This document shows, piece by piece, positions 1 to 11,026 of a stretch of 64,000 nt of DNA. A program made the translations under genes and the position numbers. The notes beneath the pieces are model-generated. The model ran no database searches, was not told where the DNA came from, and worked only from the letters and a program-made list of their open reading frames with translations. The stretch comes from Floccularia luteovirens (taxonomy: Eukaryota; Basidiomycota; Agaricomycetes; Agaricales; Squamanitaceae). The stretch covers positions 620,001-684,000 of the forward strand of contig VSJF01000001.1 of NCBI GenBank assembly GCA_009739215.1, read 5' to 3'. Every line of letters starts with the position of its first letter. The stretch's first letter is position 1.

Positions 1-320
1 AGTATGTGGCCGGAGTTGCAGCAGGAAAAGAGATTGTCTGGATACAGCATCTTCTGCATGAACTTGGTTACAAAGTACCGAAACCTGCTACTTTGTTTAT
101 GGATAATCAGTCTTCTATGACTGTTGCTAAAAATCCTGAACACCATGGACATATGAAACACTTGGATCTTGACTACTACTGGCTCAGGGATAAAGTGGCA
201 GACAAAGCTATTGCACCACAATATCTCCCAACTGAATCAATGCCTGCAGACCTACTCACTAAAGCCTTGCCTCGTGCTCAGGTCTTAAAACTGCGTAGCT
301 TAATGGGATTAGAGATGTAA
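1..320 (+). pseudogene. Ty1/copia RNase H, C-terminal end (5' part outside window)
   Basis: This is the last ~105 residues of a copia polyprotein entering from the left edge. The frame runs from base 3 to a TAA at 318-320. It shows the copia RNase H core DNQSSMTVAKNPEHHGHMKH and the terminal ADLLTK motif, so it is the extreme 3' end of pol. It belongs to the element whose 3' LTR follows at 469. It is clearly different from the copia at 3.4-8.4 kb (DNQSAISVSKNPEHHSRMKH), so it is another family. The visible part has no stop, but whether the whole element is intact cannot be seen. Bases 321-468 hold a non-coding 3' leader that ends in a purine tract. Confidence 0.85.
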
Positions 321-468
321 AGGCTTGCAGGATTAGGGGGGAGAATTGGCAGTTACTCTGGATTGCTTGATTTTGATTCATTTTCGCATTTTTGATTTTT
401 AAACATGGAACACTTTTTATAGTACTATTAGACATTAAAGTTGAACCCTGTATTCTGTCAAGGGGGAC

Positions 469-885
469 TGTTAAAGTTAGTAGATGCCATAACACAGGCA
501 TTAGTAAAGTATTAGTTCGCACTTTGTGCACTTTAATGTAAATGCCACAATAGTGGCATTAGTAAAATACTTTCATTTCGCACTTTTACACTTAGTTTAC
601 ATTTCTTAATGTTTCTGCTTTTGTTTTGTAGTTGTAGGTCCACTGAGTGTTGCAAAACACTCAAACGCGATATAGTGGACACTATTTATCACACCTTATG
701 GTTTCCTGGGTACAACAGGACCAAACAAGTGCGCTTTCCTTATGTATCTAGAGATAGATACTAGATACTTGCTGAAAACAAAGTTAATCATATTACACTT
801 GTTTGAACGCATTTTAGAGGGTTTCTTGCATTGTATCTGACTGCTTACAGTAGTACAATTGCAGAGTTCGGTTTGAACTTCAACA
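469..885 (+). repeat. LTR family A, 3' LTR of the copia at the left edge
   Basis: A 417-bp repeat starting TGTTAAAGTTAG and ending GAACTTCAACA, directly preceded by the purine-rich tract aagggggac (460-468), as expected at a 3' LTR boundary. Near-identical copies occur at 5348-5764 (minus) and 26309-26727 (plus), which fixes both ends. The sequence right after it is an unrelated gypsy RT, so the element inserted into that relic. Confidence 0.9.
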
Positions 886-2151
886 TATCATTTGGTCTGA
901 ATTGCTGAAGGTGATGAATGGAAAACAGCATTCAGAACCCAATACGGATCATTTGAATAGTTGGTAATGCCATTTAGACTTATCAACTCTCCAGCAGCAT
1001 TTCAGAATTTCATGAACAATATCTTCTGTGACATGATTGATGTGAATGTTGTCATTTATCTAGATGACATTCTCATTTACTTGGACAATATCTCCAAGCA
1101 TCAAGAAAATATATAAGAAGTCTTCTAACAACTCTGAGCAAATAGCCTGTTTGCCAGAGCAGACAAATGTGAATTCCATCAAACCACCATTGAGTATCTT
1201 GGTTACATTCTTACTCCTAAAGGCTTTATCATGACCCTAGTGAAAGTACAAACCATTCTAGACTAGTCTGAGCCACGTAAAGTCAAAGATGTGCAGTCTT
1301 TCCTTGGATTTGCAAACTTTTACTGGAGATTCATTAATGAATACTCTGAGATTACTATCCCTTTGACTCACTTAATGTGCAAAGGTGTTCCTTTTGATTT
1401 TAATGACCAATGCTGAAAGACATTTGAAACACTTAAACACTCTTTTACTATAGCTCTGGTGCTTGCCCATTGGCAACCAGACCTACCTATTATCATTGAA
1501 ACTGATGCCTTGGATTATACACTGGCTGCAATCCTCTCTGTTAAAACTCCGGATAATAAACTTCACCCTGTTGCATTCCACTCCCAAATATTCATCCAAC
1601 CAAAACTCAACTATGACACACATGATAAAGAATTACTCACCATCTTTGAGGCTTTCCAGAAATGGAGACATTACATCAAAGATTCAGCAACACCAGTGAA
1701 TATGATTACTGACCACAAGAACCTTGAGTATTTCTCCACCATAAAAGTCCTGACTCAGAGACAAGCTCAGTGGTCTGAGTATCTTTCTCATTTCAATTTA
1801 ATTATCCATTTCTGTCCCAGAAAACTCGGAGCTAAGCCTGATGCACTGACATGCAGATGGAATGTTTACCCAAAGGAGGAGAGTAGCAACTATGCTGCTG
1901 TCAACTCTCACAATTTCAGACCAGTGTTCACTCAAGAATAGCTCACATCATCACTCCAAGCAATCATACTCATAGAACCTATTTTGCGAGATATAGTCCT
2001 CATGGATTTGGAGAAACTCTAAGATGATATTTGGAACTCCATCCTAGAAGACACCCTTGATAAAATTTATCTAAATGATTCATCTGACTCTTGCTGGATT
2101 TTGGGTCCAGATAAATTACTTCAATATAACAATAAGATATATGTTCCAGAG
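886..2151 (+). pseudogene. Ty3/gypsy pol relic (RT, RNase H, start of integrase)
   Basis: Translation gives, in order, the RT core with the catalytic box [11 protein letters not shown] (around 1050-1080), the connection segment [12 protein letters not shown] (around 1300), RNase H (IIETDALDY around 1495, then the longest open stretch 1459-1941 with TDHKNLEYF), and the integrase N-terminal start (YNNKIYVPE) up to 2151. In-frame stops occur in RT and before 1459, so it is dead. It begins abruptly at the copia LTR (885) and ends abruptly at LTR D (2152); the 5' part presumably lies left of the window beyond the copia. No LTRs of its own are visible. Confidence 0.85.
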
Positions 2152-2418
2152 TATTTGAGTGAAAACAGTGTGTATTTGGTTGGGGGAAAAGTAGGCAGAA
2201 GTGTCTCCTTATATATGTTTGGAGAGTGTGCACAGACCACCTAGTAGTTTGGCCTTGTTTGTGTACCAGGTGTCCCTGGTACAATATATAAGGCCACTGG
2301 TCTGATGCCACTCCCCATTCTTCCTTTCCCTCACTTCACTACTACAACTTCTACTCTACTTATTATATCTTTATGTATTATCTATGTAGTAGTGTCTGGG
2401 TATGTAGGACTAGAGTAT
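2152..2418 (-). repeat. LTR family D remnant inserted in gypsy integrase
   Basis: Reverse complement of the 267-bp LTR at 24413-24679, same length to the base except that the terminal TGTAACA is missing because the family C element starts at 2419. The outer end has TG changed to TA. Both copies carry a TATATA-box region and the palindromic ACCAGG..CCTGGT segment. It interrupts the gypsy integrase frame. Confidence 0.85.
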
Positions 2419-2785
2419 TGTTACAATAGTCTACTGCTATATGTACAGACAGTATAAGATAGTAGTAGAATAGAAGGGAAAGGAAGAATGGGTTCTGGTT
2501 GGAAACCAGTGGTCTTATATAGATACCAGAGGTGCTTCTATCAGAGTAGCCTAGAAGCACTTAGGGTAGACTAGAAGCACTCAGGGTAGACTAGAAGCAC
2601 TTAGGGTAGTCTAGAAGCACTGGTATCATAGCAACAGAAGTAGACTAGAAGCTATCAGGGTAAGCTAGAAGCACTACCCTGAGCAGTCTAGAATAGTAGT
2701 CTAGGCCTTTCTGAATTGTATATAAGGAGGCCTCTGTAGCATACTTTCCCCTAAAAACTGAATACACACTATTCACACTCTAACA
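2419..2785 (+). repeat. LTR family C, 5' LTR
   Basis: Begins TGTTACAATAG, ends CTCTAACA. It contains a ~20-bp tandem unit (ctagaagcactcagggtaga and variants, about 3.5 copies at ~2545-2620) and a TATATAAGGAGG promoter-like box near 2720. Further copies of the family are at 7568, 8442, 8842 (partial), 16250 and 20681. Confidence 0.9.
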
Positions 2786-2804
2786 GGTTATGGGCCCTCA
2801 GCTC
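2786..2804 (+). promoter_or_regulatory. Primer-binding site, half-tRNA initiator-Met type
   Basis: The bases directly after the 5' LTR read ggttatgggccctcagctc. This is complementary to the anticodon arm of initiator tRNA-Met (core GGGCCCATAACC), not to a tRNA 3' end. Drosophila copia uses the same kind of site, primed by a cleaved half-tRNA. An identical site follows LTR D at 24680. Confidence 0.75.
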
Positions 2805-5347
2805 TAACTGTGCCCCTCCATTAACTCCTTGTCTTACTTGTCCACTGTGCTTGCTCAACTACTATCTCCTCTACTCCCTAACTCTTTCCTACTTAGTTTA
2901 TCTTTCTCCTTTGTACTCCGAGTTTTTGGGAAGCTAAACTTAGCTAGTCATTAGCTAGTCAGTCCATAGTAGTCAGTAAGGACAAAAGACCTCCCTTCCA
3001 GGGAGTCTCTTCAGTAAACTATTGGGTCTATGCACTTTAGTGGGCCAGCCTTTAACCCACACAGCAATATCTCAGGTAGTCATCCCTGTGAGCTATGAGG
3101 TAATACAACTACACTGTAGTTTAAAGATGTTGACATACACTTACTGGTGGTGAAGAAGACCAAAGGACAATAATCCATTCTCCATTCCTCTATTCCCCTC
3201 TCTACCCCTCCCTACCCCTCCCCCACTTTTTTCACTTCCTTTCCTTTCCCTCATTCTTTAATTTCTTTTGGCTGTCCTAGAACCCTACCTTTATCAAGGG
3301 CTTGGTTGCATTCTAGTTGACTTGCACCTTTAATTCCTTTTACACACCTCTCCCCCTTGCTACATTTACCATAATCCACTATGTCTAAAGGACCAGATAT
3401 TAAAAAACTGGGACTTGACAACTACAATCAATAGAGTGGAGAAATCCAAGCCTGGTTCAAGGCTCATCAGCTGTTGCACATTGTGTGTGGCATCAAAAAG
3501 AGACCTGAAGCCATGGAATTCTCTAAAGATTATGAGTTGCAGATACAAAGATAAGATGACTGAGATAGTAAAGCCCAGAAAGCAGCTGGATAGCTATACC
3601 TTAATATAGAGTCATCTCAGACTGTGCATCTGATTGGGATAGAGGATGACCCTGTTGCAATATGGGAAGCCTTAAAGTCTATGCACCTCCAGCAAAAACC
3701 TGGTGCCAGATTTAATGCCTATGATGACTTGTTCAGCATCAGAAAAACAGAGAAGGAGTCCTTGCAGTCACTTGCAAATAGGGTCACTGCAGCAATGCAG
3801 TAGATTAACAATCTGAGACCTAGGGACTTTACTCTGAAATAGCTGGATGAGGAGTTGTTGTGCATAGCTATGATTAGGGCTCTTCTAGATTAGTACAGTA
3901 ACTTTGTGTCAAATCTAATGCAGAGTGACAAACTGGATAGAGCTTCTATCACCCTAGCATTCCACACTGAGGAAACTCAGAGGATAAGGAGATCTACACC
4001 TCAAGTCTCAAAGGTTGCAAACAAGGTCTCCACAGATAAGGAAAAACAGAAGCAATCTAGCTCTGTTACTACCACTTATCCTCCTTGTTACTTCTGTGGT
4101 AAACAAGATCATTCCTTTAAAAGGTGTTCTTTATTTTTAGCAAAACAGGCAGAGGCAAAGGCAGTCAATTCCCAGGAATCAGCAGGAAAGGCAAGTATCT
4201 TTTCACAAGTACAATTAGATAACCCACTTTCCCATCATGCTAACTATGATTGGAATGCAGACTCAGGAGCCACATCCCACATGACTCCACATAAACACTG
4301 GCTCAGAGATTATAAATCCTGCCAGATCCCTATTAGACTAGCTGATAATACTACTATATATTCTTCTGGTATTGGAAGCATTCTCTTCAGACCATTTATT
4401 AATGGTGTGGAAACACAATCTCTTTTATTTACTAGAGTTCTTCATGTTTCACAATTACAAAGCAATCTTCTTTCTATCCTCTTTCTTGTCAGACACAAAG
4501 GCTATGATATATCCATTGATTCTCAATTCATTCGCTTTAATCAATCCAGTAGACAGCTTTTCACAGCTAGTATTAATAGCCACAATGCTGCATTCCTGGA
4601 TGGGATTACTATCTCTACTTGTCTAGAATCTGCAAACCTCTCCTCTACTCTCCCACTGGATCTTGGACTTTGGCATAGAAGATTTGGCCACTACAATCAT
4701 GCTAGTATAAAGCAACTTCATTCTATGCACATGGTAACTGGCATACATCTTGGCAATAACTCCAAATCAGACCCAGTCTGTGAGCCATGCCTTTCAGGCA
4801 AAATGCATGCTAGTCCATTTCCCACTTCAGATTCTAGAGCTTTAAAACCTCTTAAACTAGTGCATATGGATTTGAAAGGCCTAATCCAAGTCAAGTCTAT
4901 AGGTGGTTACCAGTATTGGATCATCTTTGTTGATGACTGTACTAGATTCAAATGTGGTTTTGGACTCAGAAAGAAATCAGATACCCTAGATGCATTTAAA
5001 CAGTTCAAAGCTTATGCTGAGAACTTGCATTCCTCTAAAATTAAAACAATTAGAGAGGATAAGGGATCTGAGTTCATGTCCAATGACTTCAATCAGTACT
5101 GCATTGATAATGGTATCCAGAGACATCATACAGTTAGGAACAGGCCACAGCAGAATGGGGATGTTGAAAGAGCAAACAGAACAGTTGCAGACTTAGTAAC
5201 AGCCATGTTAACAGAAGCAAACTTACCAGTGCAATTCTGGTTTCACTGCTTCATGGCTGTGCTACATGTTCTCAACAAATGCCCTACTGTCTCATTAAAA
5301 GACAGAACTCCCTATGAAGCATGGCACTGTAAGAAACCTAATGTATC

Positions 5348-5764
5348 TGTTGAAGTTCAAACCGAACTCTGCAATTGTACTACTGTAAGCAGTCAGATAC
5401 AATGCAAGAAACCCTCTAAAATGCGTTCAAACAAGTGTAATATGATTAACTTTGTTTTCAGCAAGTATCTAGTATCTATCTCTAGATACATAAGGAAAGC
5501 GCACTTGTTTGGCCCTGTTGTACCCAGGAAACCATAAGGCGTGATAAATAGTGTCCACTATATCGCGTTTGAGTGTTTTGCAACACTCAGTGGACCTACA
5601 ACTACAAAACAAAAGGAGAAACATTAAGAAATGTAAACTAAGTGTAAAAGTGCGAAATGAAAGTATTTTACTAATGCCACTATTGTGGCATTTACATTAA
5701 AGTGCACAAAGTGCGAACTAATACTTTACTAATGCCTGTGTTATGGCATCTACTAACTTTAACA
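5348..5764 (-). repeat. Solo LTR, family A, in copia integrase (duplication GTATC)
   Basis: 417 bp, reverse complement of 469-885. It is flanked by identical 5-mers gtatc at 5343-5347 and 5765-5769, so it is a genuine insertion that later lost its internal part by LTR-LTR recombination. The integrase frame is open on both sides. Confidence 0.95.
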
Positions 5765-7567
5765 GTATCTCATCTCAGAGTATTTGGATGTTTAGCATAT
5801 GTCCATGTGCAGAAGGACAAAAGGAGATCATTTGGATCACATATGGAGAAGTGCATTTTTGTTGGCTATCCAGCAGGATACAAAGGGTGGCAGTTCTATA
5901 ATCCAGTAACAAGGAAGTTCATTATCTCAGAAAGAGCTGAGTTTGATGAGAGATATCTTCCTGGGATTAAACCCACTGTAATGAACTCCATTCCTGTACC
6001 TCATGACATAAATCCTGTCAATGGTAGTGACATGCCAGATTTAGGGGGGTATGACATTCCTAGAAATCAGTCAGCCACTCCCTCTATCTCATCTTCAGTG
6101 GTTCATTTGCCAATGGTGTCAAATAATGACAAACCTCCTTTTATTCCTGTTGAAGTAGAGCTTGATGCTCCTTCTCCAATTGCACTTCCTGTACCTCTAC
6201 AGTCTCCTAGTCCTGAACCAGTATCTCTACCACCATCTCCTAGTCCACAACCAGCCTCTTTACCACAAACTCCAGTCAGACACTTTACACCAAATCCAGT
6301 TAGTCCTCCTTTAGCTCAAAGAAGAACTAGGAGGAATATCCAACCTCCTGGTGAATGGTGGAAAGTCAGACACTCCCCTGCAATTCCTGAGACTTCTTCT
6401 GAATCTGAAGCAGATATTGCTGATGATGAAGAAGAGTTCAGTGGTGTTGCCTCTGGTGTTACAGAGCCTAATACACACAAACAGGCAATGAAAGCACCAG
6501 ATGCAGAACTATGGAGACAGGCAGCTGCTGATGAGATTAAAGCACTCATGGACAATGGTACTTGGGAATTGGCCTTGTTGCCAAAGGACAGACAGGCAAT
6601 TGGTAGTAAATGGGTGTTTAAAGTTAAGAGGAATGCAGATGGCTCAGTTGAAAGATACAAAGCTAGACTAGTTGCAAAGGGGTTCTCTCAGAGACCTGGC
6701 TTAGACTTCACTGAAGTCTTTGCACCCACATTCAGAATGGCTTCAATCAGAACCATTATTGCACTAGCAGCTAAGCACAACTACCATCTGCACTCTATTG
6801 ACATCTCATCTGCCTTCCTGAATGGTGATCTAGAGGAAGACATCTACATGCAACAGCCTGCTGGCTTTGAGCAACTTGGACCAGACTATGTGTGCAAACT
6901 CAAAAAGTCTATTTATGGTCTAAGGCAATCTGCCAGACAGTGGAATAAGAAGCTTCATATAGCTCTTAGTAGCATGGGATATAACAGACTGGAATCAGAT
7001 AGGAGTATCTATGTGTATGCCAAAGAAGGAGTCCTAGTCATTATTCCTGTGTATATTGATGACATTACACTTGCATCAAACTCTACCTCTAAGATTGATT
7101 CCACAATCAAAGAGCTAGAGAGTCACTTTAAACTCAGGAATATTGGACCTACTACTTGGCTGTTAGGCATGAAAATCAGTGTTGATTCTGCCAAACACAC
7201 TATCTCCTTATCCCAGCAACAGTACATTAATGACATGCTTGTTCAGTATGGCTTTACTGGTTGCAACCCAATCTCTACTCCTATGGATCCTGGACTTGCA
7301 CTAGAAAAGACTCAAACCCTCTCTGATAAGGATGTAGAGTTCATGTCTAAAGTTCCATATCTGTCTGCTGTTGTCTCTCTCACCTATTTGGCTCAATGCA
7401 CTAGACCTGACATCTCATTTGCTATTGGTACACTTGCTAAGTACAACTCCAATCCTAATCCAACTCATTGGAAGGCTGTCAAGCATGTATTTAGATACTT
7501 GCAAGGCACCAAGGACTATGAGCTTGTGTACAGGCAAGATGATGCTAAGGAGCTGTTTATCACATAC

Positions 7568-7949
7568 TGTTAGAGTGTAAATATAGTGTATTCACTTGGG
7601 GGGGGAAAGTATGCTACAGAGGCCTCCTTATATATAATACAGGAAGGCCTAGACTACTGTTCTAGACTGCTCAGGGTAGTGCTTCTAGCTTACCCTGACA
7701 GCTTCTAGTCTACTTCTGTTGCTATGATACCAGTGCTTCTAGTCTACCCTGAGTGCTTCTAGTCTACCCTGAGTGCTTCTAGGCTACCCTGATAGAAGCA
7801 CCTCTGGTATCTATATAAGACCACTGGTTTCCAACCAGAACCCATTCTTCCTTTCCCCTCCTGTCTATCATTACATACTATACTATTCTATCCTCTTACT
7901 ATCCTCTATCCTAGTATGTCTGTACATGTAGGAGTAGACTATTGTAACA
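7568..7949 (-). repeat. Solo LTR, family C, in copia RNase H (duplication CATAC)
   Basis: 382 bp from TGTTAGAGTG to TTGTAACA, reverse orientation. Identical catac at 7563-7567 and 7950-7954. It inserted into an element of its own family; RNase H reads ..LFITY before it and TYSDANHGACK after it. Confidence 0.95.
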
Positions 7950-8441
7950 CATACTCCGATGCAAATCATGGTGCATGCAAAGACACTGGTAGATCTACTG
8001 GTGGCTATTGTGTTATGATTGGCAATAGTGCAGTCAGCTGGTCTTCTAAGCTGCAGACTTGTGTTGCACTGTCTTCTACTAAAGCAGAGTACATGGCAGC
8101 TGTTGAAGCAGGCAAAGAGCTCAAATGGATGAGAAGCCTACTTGGTGAATTTGGATACACATTTGATAAACCTTCTACTCTTTGCATTGACAACCAGTCT
8201 GCAATTAGTGTGTCCAAGAATCCTGAGCATCATAGTAGAATGAAGCATCTTGACTTGAAGTTCCATTGGCTTAGAGAGAATGTGGAAGCAGGGATTATTA
8301 CTCCAATTCATGTTGGCACCAATGATATGGTTGCAGACTGTCTTACCAAACCTCTTGCCAGAATCAAGCATGATAAATGCAGAATAGGACTTGGACTTGT
8401 TACCAAGAAATAGTCTGTTACATATAGGATTAAGGGGGCTA

Positions 8442-8841
8442 TGTTACAATAGTCTACTCCTACATGTACAGACATACTAGGATAGAGGATAGTAAGAGGA
8501 TAGTATAGTATAGTATGTAATGATAGACAGGAGGGGAAAGGAAGAATGGGTTCTGGTTGGAAACCAGTGGTCTTATATAGATACCAGAGGTGCTTCTATC
8601 AGGGTTGCCTAGAAGCACTCAGAATAATCTAGAAGCACTCAGGATAGTCTAGAAGCACTCAGGGTAGTCTAGAAGCACTAGTATCATAGCAACAGAAGTA
8701 GACTAGAAGCTGTCAGGGTAAGCTAGAAGCACTACCCTGAGCAGTCTAGAACAGTAGTCTAGGCCTTCCTGTATTATATATAAGAAGGCCTCTGTAGCAT
8801 ACTTTCCCCCCAAGTGAATACACTATATTTACACTCTAACA
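8442..8841 (+). repeat. LTR family C, 3' LTR
   Basis: 400 bp, preceded by the purine tract taagggggcta. Its 5' third (cagacatactaggatagagg..) matches the solo LTR at 7568 better than it matches the 5' LTR at 2419. Confidence 0.88.
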
Positions 8842-9042
8842 ACCAGTGCTTCTAGTCTACCCTGAGTGCTTCTAGGCTACCCTGATAGAAGCACCTCTGG
8901 TATCTATATAAGACCACTGGTTTCCTACCAGAACCCATTCTTCCTTTCCCCTCCTGTCTATTATTACATACTATACTATTCTATCCTCTTACTATCCTCT
9001 ATCCTAGTATGTCTGTACATGTAGGAGTAGACTATTGTAACA
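8842..9042 (-). repeat. Truncated inverted LTR family C, abutting the 3' LTR
   Basis: 201 bp equal to the inner part of the reverse-oriented family C LTR through its end ..ATTGTAACA. It sits immediately after 8841 and forms an imperfect ~200-bp inverted repeat with 8442-8660. No target duplication. Confidence 0.85.
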
Positions 9043-9330
9043 AAGTCAGTTAAAATCCATAATGTACTTTGGAATTTGTTTGTTTTCCTTCATACTCAGA
9101 TTCTCTAACTAATCTTTTGCATTGGCAATGAGATTGTGCAGTCTGAAGTTAGAACAAAGTTCAGAGATGAAATTCTGGAAATTATCCAGCCAAGTGACAT
9201 TGGGGTCTAGTCCGATGATTCCTGTTTCAAAGTAATCTAATGCTGAACTTCAGAGGTATGACAAAGCAAAGGTAACCCTTGCTTTATCTGAGGCATATAT
9301 TAGCAAACTCTGTTTTGGTCTGACGAAATC
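9043..9330 (-). pseudogene. Ty3/gypsy gag fragment (capsid region)
   Basis: Minus-strand translation gives SDKARVTFALSYL, then SSALDYFETGI and DPNVTWLDNFQNFISEL, a retrotransposon gag capsid pattern common in mushroom gypsy elements. In-frame stops interrupt it. It is probably the continuation of the gag start at 11027-11963, separated from it by ~1.7 kb of later repeats. Confidence 0.65.
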
Positions 9331-9836
9331 CATAGCAAGCTATAGCACCATAGCAACATGTAGTAGTCTATAGTAACCTATAGTAATCCATACATATCAG
9401 CTATTTTCCATAGTGACCCATAGTGACTCATAGTAATTTGTAGTGACCTGTAGCATTTTGCCCTTTTTTATAGTTGGCCATAACAATCTGTAGTAACCTA
9501 TAGATGTTAGGCTAATTTCCATAGCAGCTCATAGTGACCTATAGTAACCCATAGATTTTTGGATTTTCTGTAGTGGCCATAGCAGTCTGTAGTATTCCAT
9601 AGATATTAGGCTAATTTGCATAGTAGTCTATAGTAGCTTGTAGTAACCCATAGATTTTGACATATTCTATAGTTGGCCATAGCAGCTGTAGTATTCCATA
9701 GATGTCAGGCTAATTTGCATAGTAGTCTGTAGTGGCCTGTAGTGTCTCATAGATTGTTGAATTTTCTATAGTTCACTGTAGTATGCCATAGATATCAGGC
9801 TAATTTTCATAGCAACCTGTAGCATGTAGTGTGACA
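9331..9836. repeat. Tandem repeat, period ~100 bp, built of CATAGTAACC-like words
   Basis: The marker tagttggccata recurs at about 9471, 9571, 9670 and (decayed) 9769, a ~100-bp period with about 3.5 copies. Each unit ends in ..ccatagat.tcaggctaatttgcatag. The first ~120 bases contain the shorter word ctattttccatagtgaccc, which recurs in reverse at 40.45-40.64 kb. No coding potential. Confidence 0.75.
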
Positions 9837-9841
9837 AGTTT

Positions 9842-10165
9842 TTGATTAACTTGTAAACTTTGTAGAATAGCACAAGATTTTGCAGAATAAAGACATATAA
9901 AATTATGGACATAAAAAGATGTGCTTATTCGCTTTCAAACACGTTGAAGAACAGTTAAAACGGTCCAGATTTGAGTGATATATCATGAAAACATCATAAG
10001 AAAACATACCCATAATGTTTTCATTATATCTTACTGAATTCTGGACCATTTTGGTCACTCTTTGACGCGTATGAAAGCGAATAAGCACATGTTTCTATGT
10101 CTATAATTTTGTATATCTTTATTCTGCAAAATCTCGTGCTATTCTACAAAGTTTACAGTGATCAA
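9842..10165. mobile_element. Foldback (MITE-like) element with ~100-bp inverted arms
   Basis: Left arm ttgattaacttgtaaacttt.. (9842-~9945) and right arm ..caaagtttacagtgatcaa (~10060-10165) are near-perfect reverse complements. The centre is itself palindromic (cggtccag with ctggacca; tgatatatcatgaaaac with gttttcattatatc). A 324-bp unit that is almost all stem, with no ORF, fits a non-autonomous foldback transposon. No target duplication could be defined. Confidence 0.75.
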
Positions 10166-10439
10166 TTACTAATTCTACATTATTTCGCTTTCTGGATTAC
10201 ATAAGCAAAATGTCAGACTTGTATTGGACTGAGAAAAAAAAAGTATGAATCCAATCTTTGTCAACAGCAGAGTCATATAACTATGGGAAAATTACCCTAG
10301 ATACTTCAAACTTAAATTTTCTTTTTGCTTCTCTTCCATCTTCTTCTTCAACCACCATCTTCTCTTATTTTCATAGTTGTCAGAGTCTGGTAGTGATAGA
10401 AGGGGTTATACAGATGCTGGTATGTTCTTTCTTTTCTTT

Positions 10440-11026
10440 TCTGTTATGTGATTAAGTTTTTCTCTTTCCTATGTTTTTCTTATGTTTTCTTATGTTTTTC
10501 TTATGTTTTTCTATGTTTTATTTCAATGTTTTCCTATGTTTTATTTTAATGTTTTTCTATGTTTTTTTTTGATGTTTTTCTATGTTTTTTAAAATGTTTT
10601 TTCTATGTTTTTATATGTTTTTTGTCATGTTTTTTTTTTGGTATATGTTTTTTATATGTTTTTTTTTATCTTTGTATAGTGACATATAGTATTATATTAT
10701 GTAATTAATATAATTATAAATATATATAAATATGAATAAACAAATAAAATAAATAAATACAAATATAAATACAAATAAAAAATATTATCTATGGCTTGCT
10801 ATAGAGCACTCCATAGTGCTCCATAGTATTCTATAGCAGCTTCATAGTATTGCATAGCATATATCAATCATAGATTGCTTACATAATCCATCTATGAAGT
10901 GCTACAACACTGCTACGGCCTATCTATAAAGTGCTGTGGAGCACTCTGCAGCTTATAACCCTATGCTACAGCTGCTATAGCTGCTATGGTGCTATGGAGT
11001 GCTCTATAGCAAGCCATAGCAGACCC
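10440..11026 (+). repeat. Repeat J: ATGTTTTTCT-rich tract, AT-rich core and CTATAG-rich end
   Basis: Three parts: a tract of tatgtttttct words (10440-10670), an AT-only stretch (~10680-10790) and a 240-bp part bounded by near-inverted ends (ctatggcttgctatagagca and tgctctatagcaagccatag). The whole is found again in reverse at 23522-24040. No ORF. It may be the 3' end of a retroelement or a non-autonomous element. Bases 10166-10439, between the foldback and this repeat, show nothing recognisable. Confidence 0.7.

Larger units (their letters stand above)
3381..8413 (+). pseudogene. Family C copia gag-pol, with gag stops and two LTR insertions
   Basis: Gag starts at ATG 3381 (MSKGPDIKKLG) but carries several TAG/TAA/TGA codons before 3906. 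From 3906 the frame is open: zinc knuckle CYFCGKQDHSFKRC (4086-4127), protease DSGATSHMT (4260), integrase HRRFGHYNH with C..C zinc half and DDE region (DDCTRF, RPQQNGDVERANRT) until the LTR at 5348. The frame resumes at 5770 (HLRVFGCLAYVHV), continues through a Pro/Ser linker, RT (KARLVAKGFSQ, YIDD at ~7055) to 7567, and resumes at 7950 with RNase H (LSSTKAEYMA, DNQSAISVSKNPEHH) to TAG 8413. The stops in gag are C-to-T or G-to-A changes relative to the family D copy. This element cannot make Gag, but pol decay is otherwise only the two insertions. Confidence 0.85.
2419..8841 (+). mobile_element. Ty1/copia retrotransposon, family C, broken by two later solo LTRs
   Basis: Layout: 5' LTR 2419-2785, primer site 2786-2804, leader, gag-pol 3381-8413, purine tract 8431-8441, 3' LTR 8442-8841. 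Domain order gag - protease - integrase - RT - RNase H is that of Ty1/copia. A family A solo LTR (5348-5764) splits integrase, and a family C solo LTR in reverse (7568-7949) splits RNase H; each has a 5-bp duplication. The two terminal LTRs differ markedly in their first ~110 bases (367 versus 400 bp) and no target duplication flanks the pair. The 3' end may therefore have been exchanged by recombination with a younger family C copy. Confidence 0.85.

Noticed and set aside
8442..9042. Inverted LTRs read as terminal inverted repeats of a DNA transposon
   Set aside because: Both pieces are family C LTR sequence with a known LTR edge at 8841; no transposase lies between.
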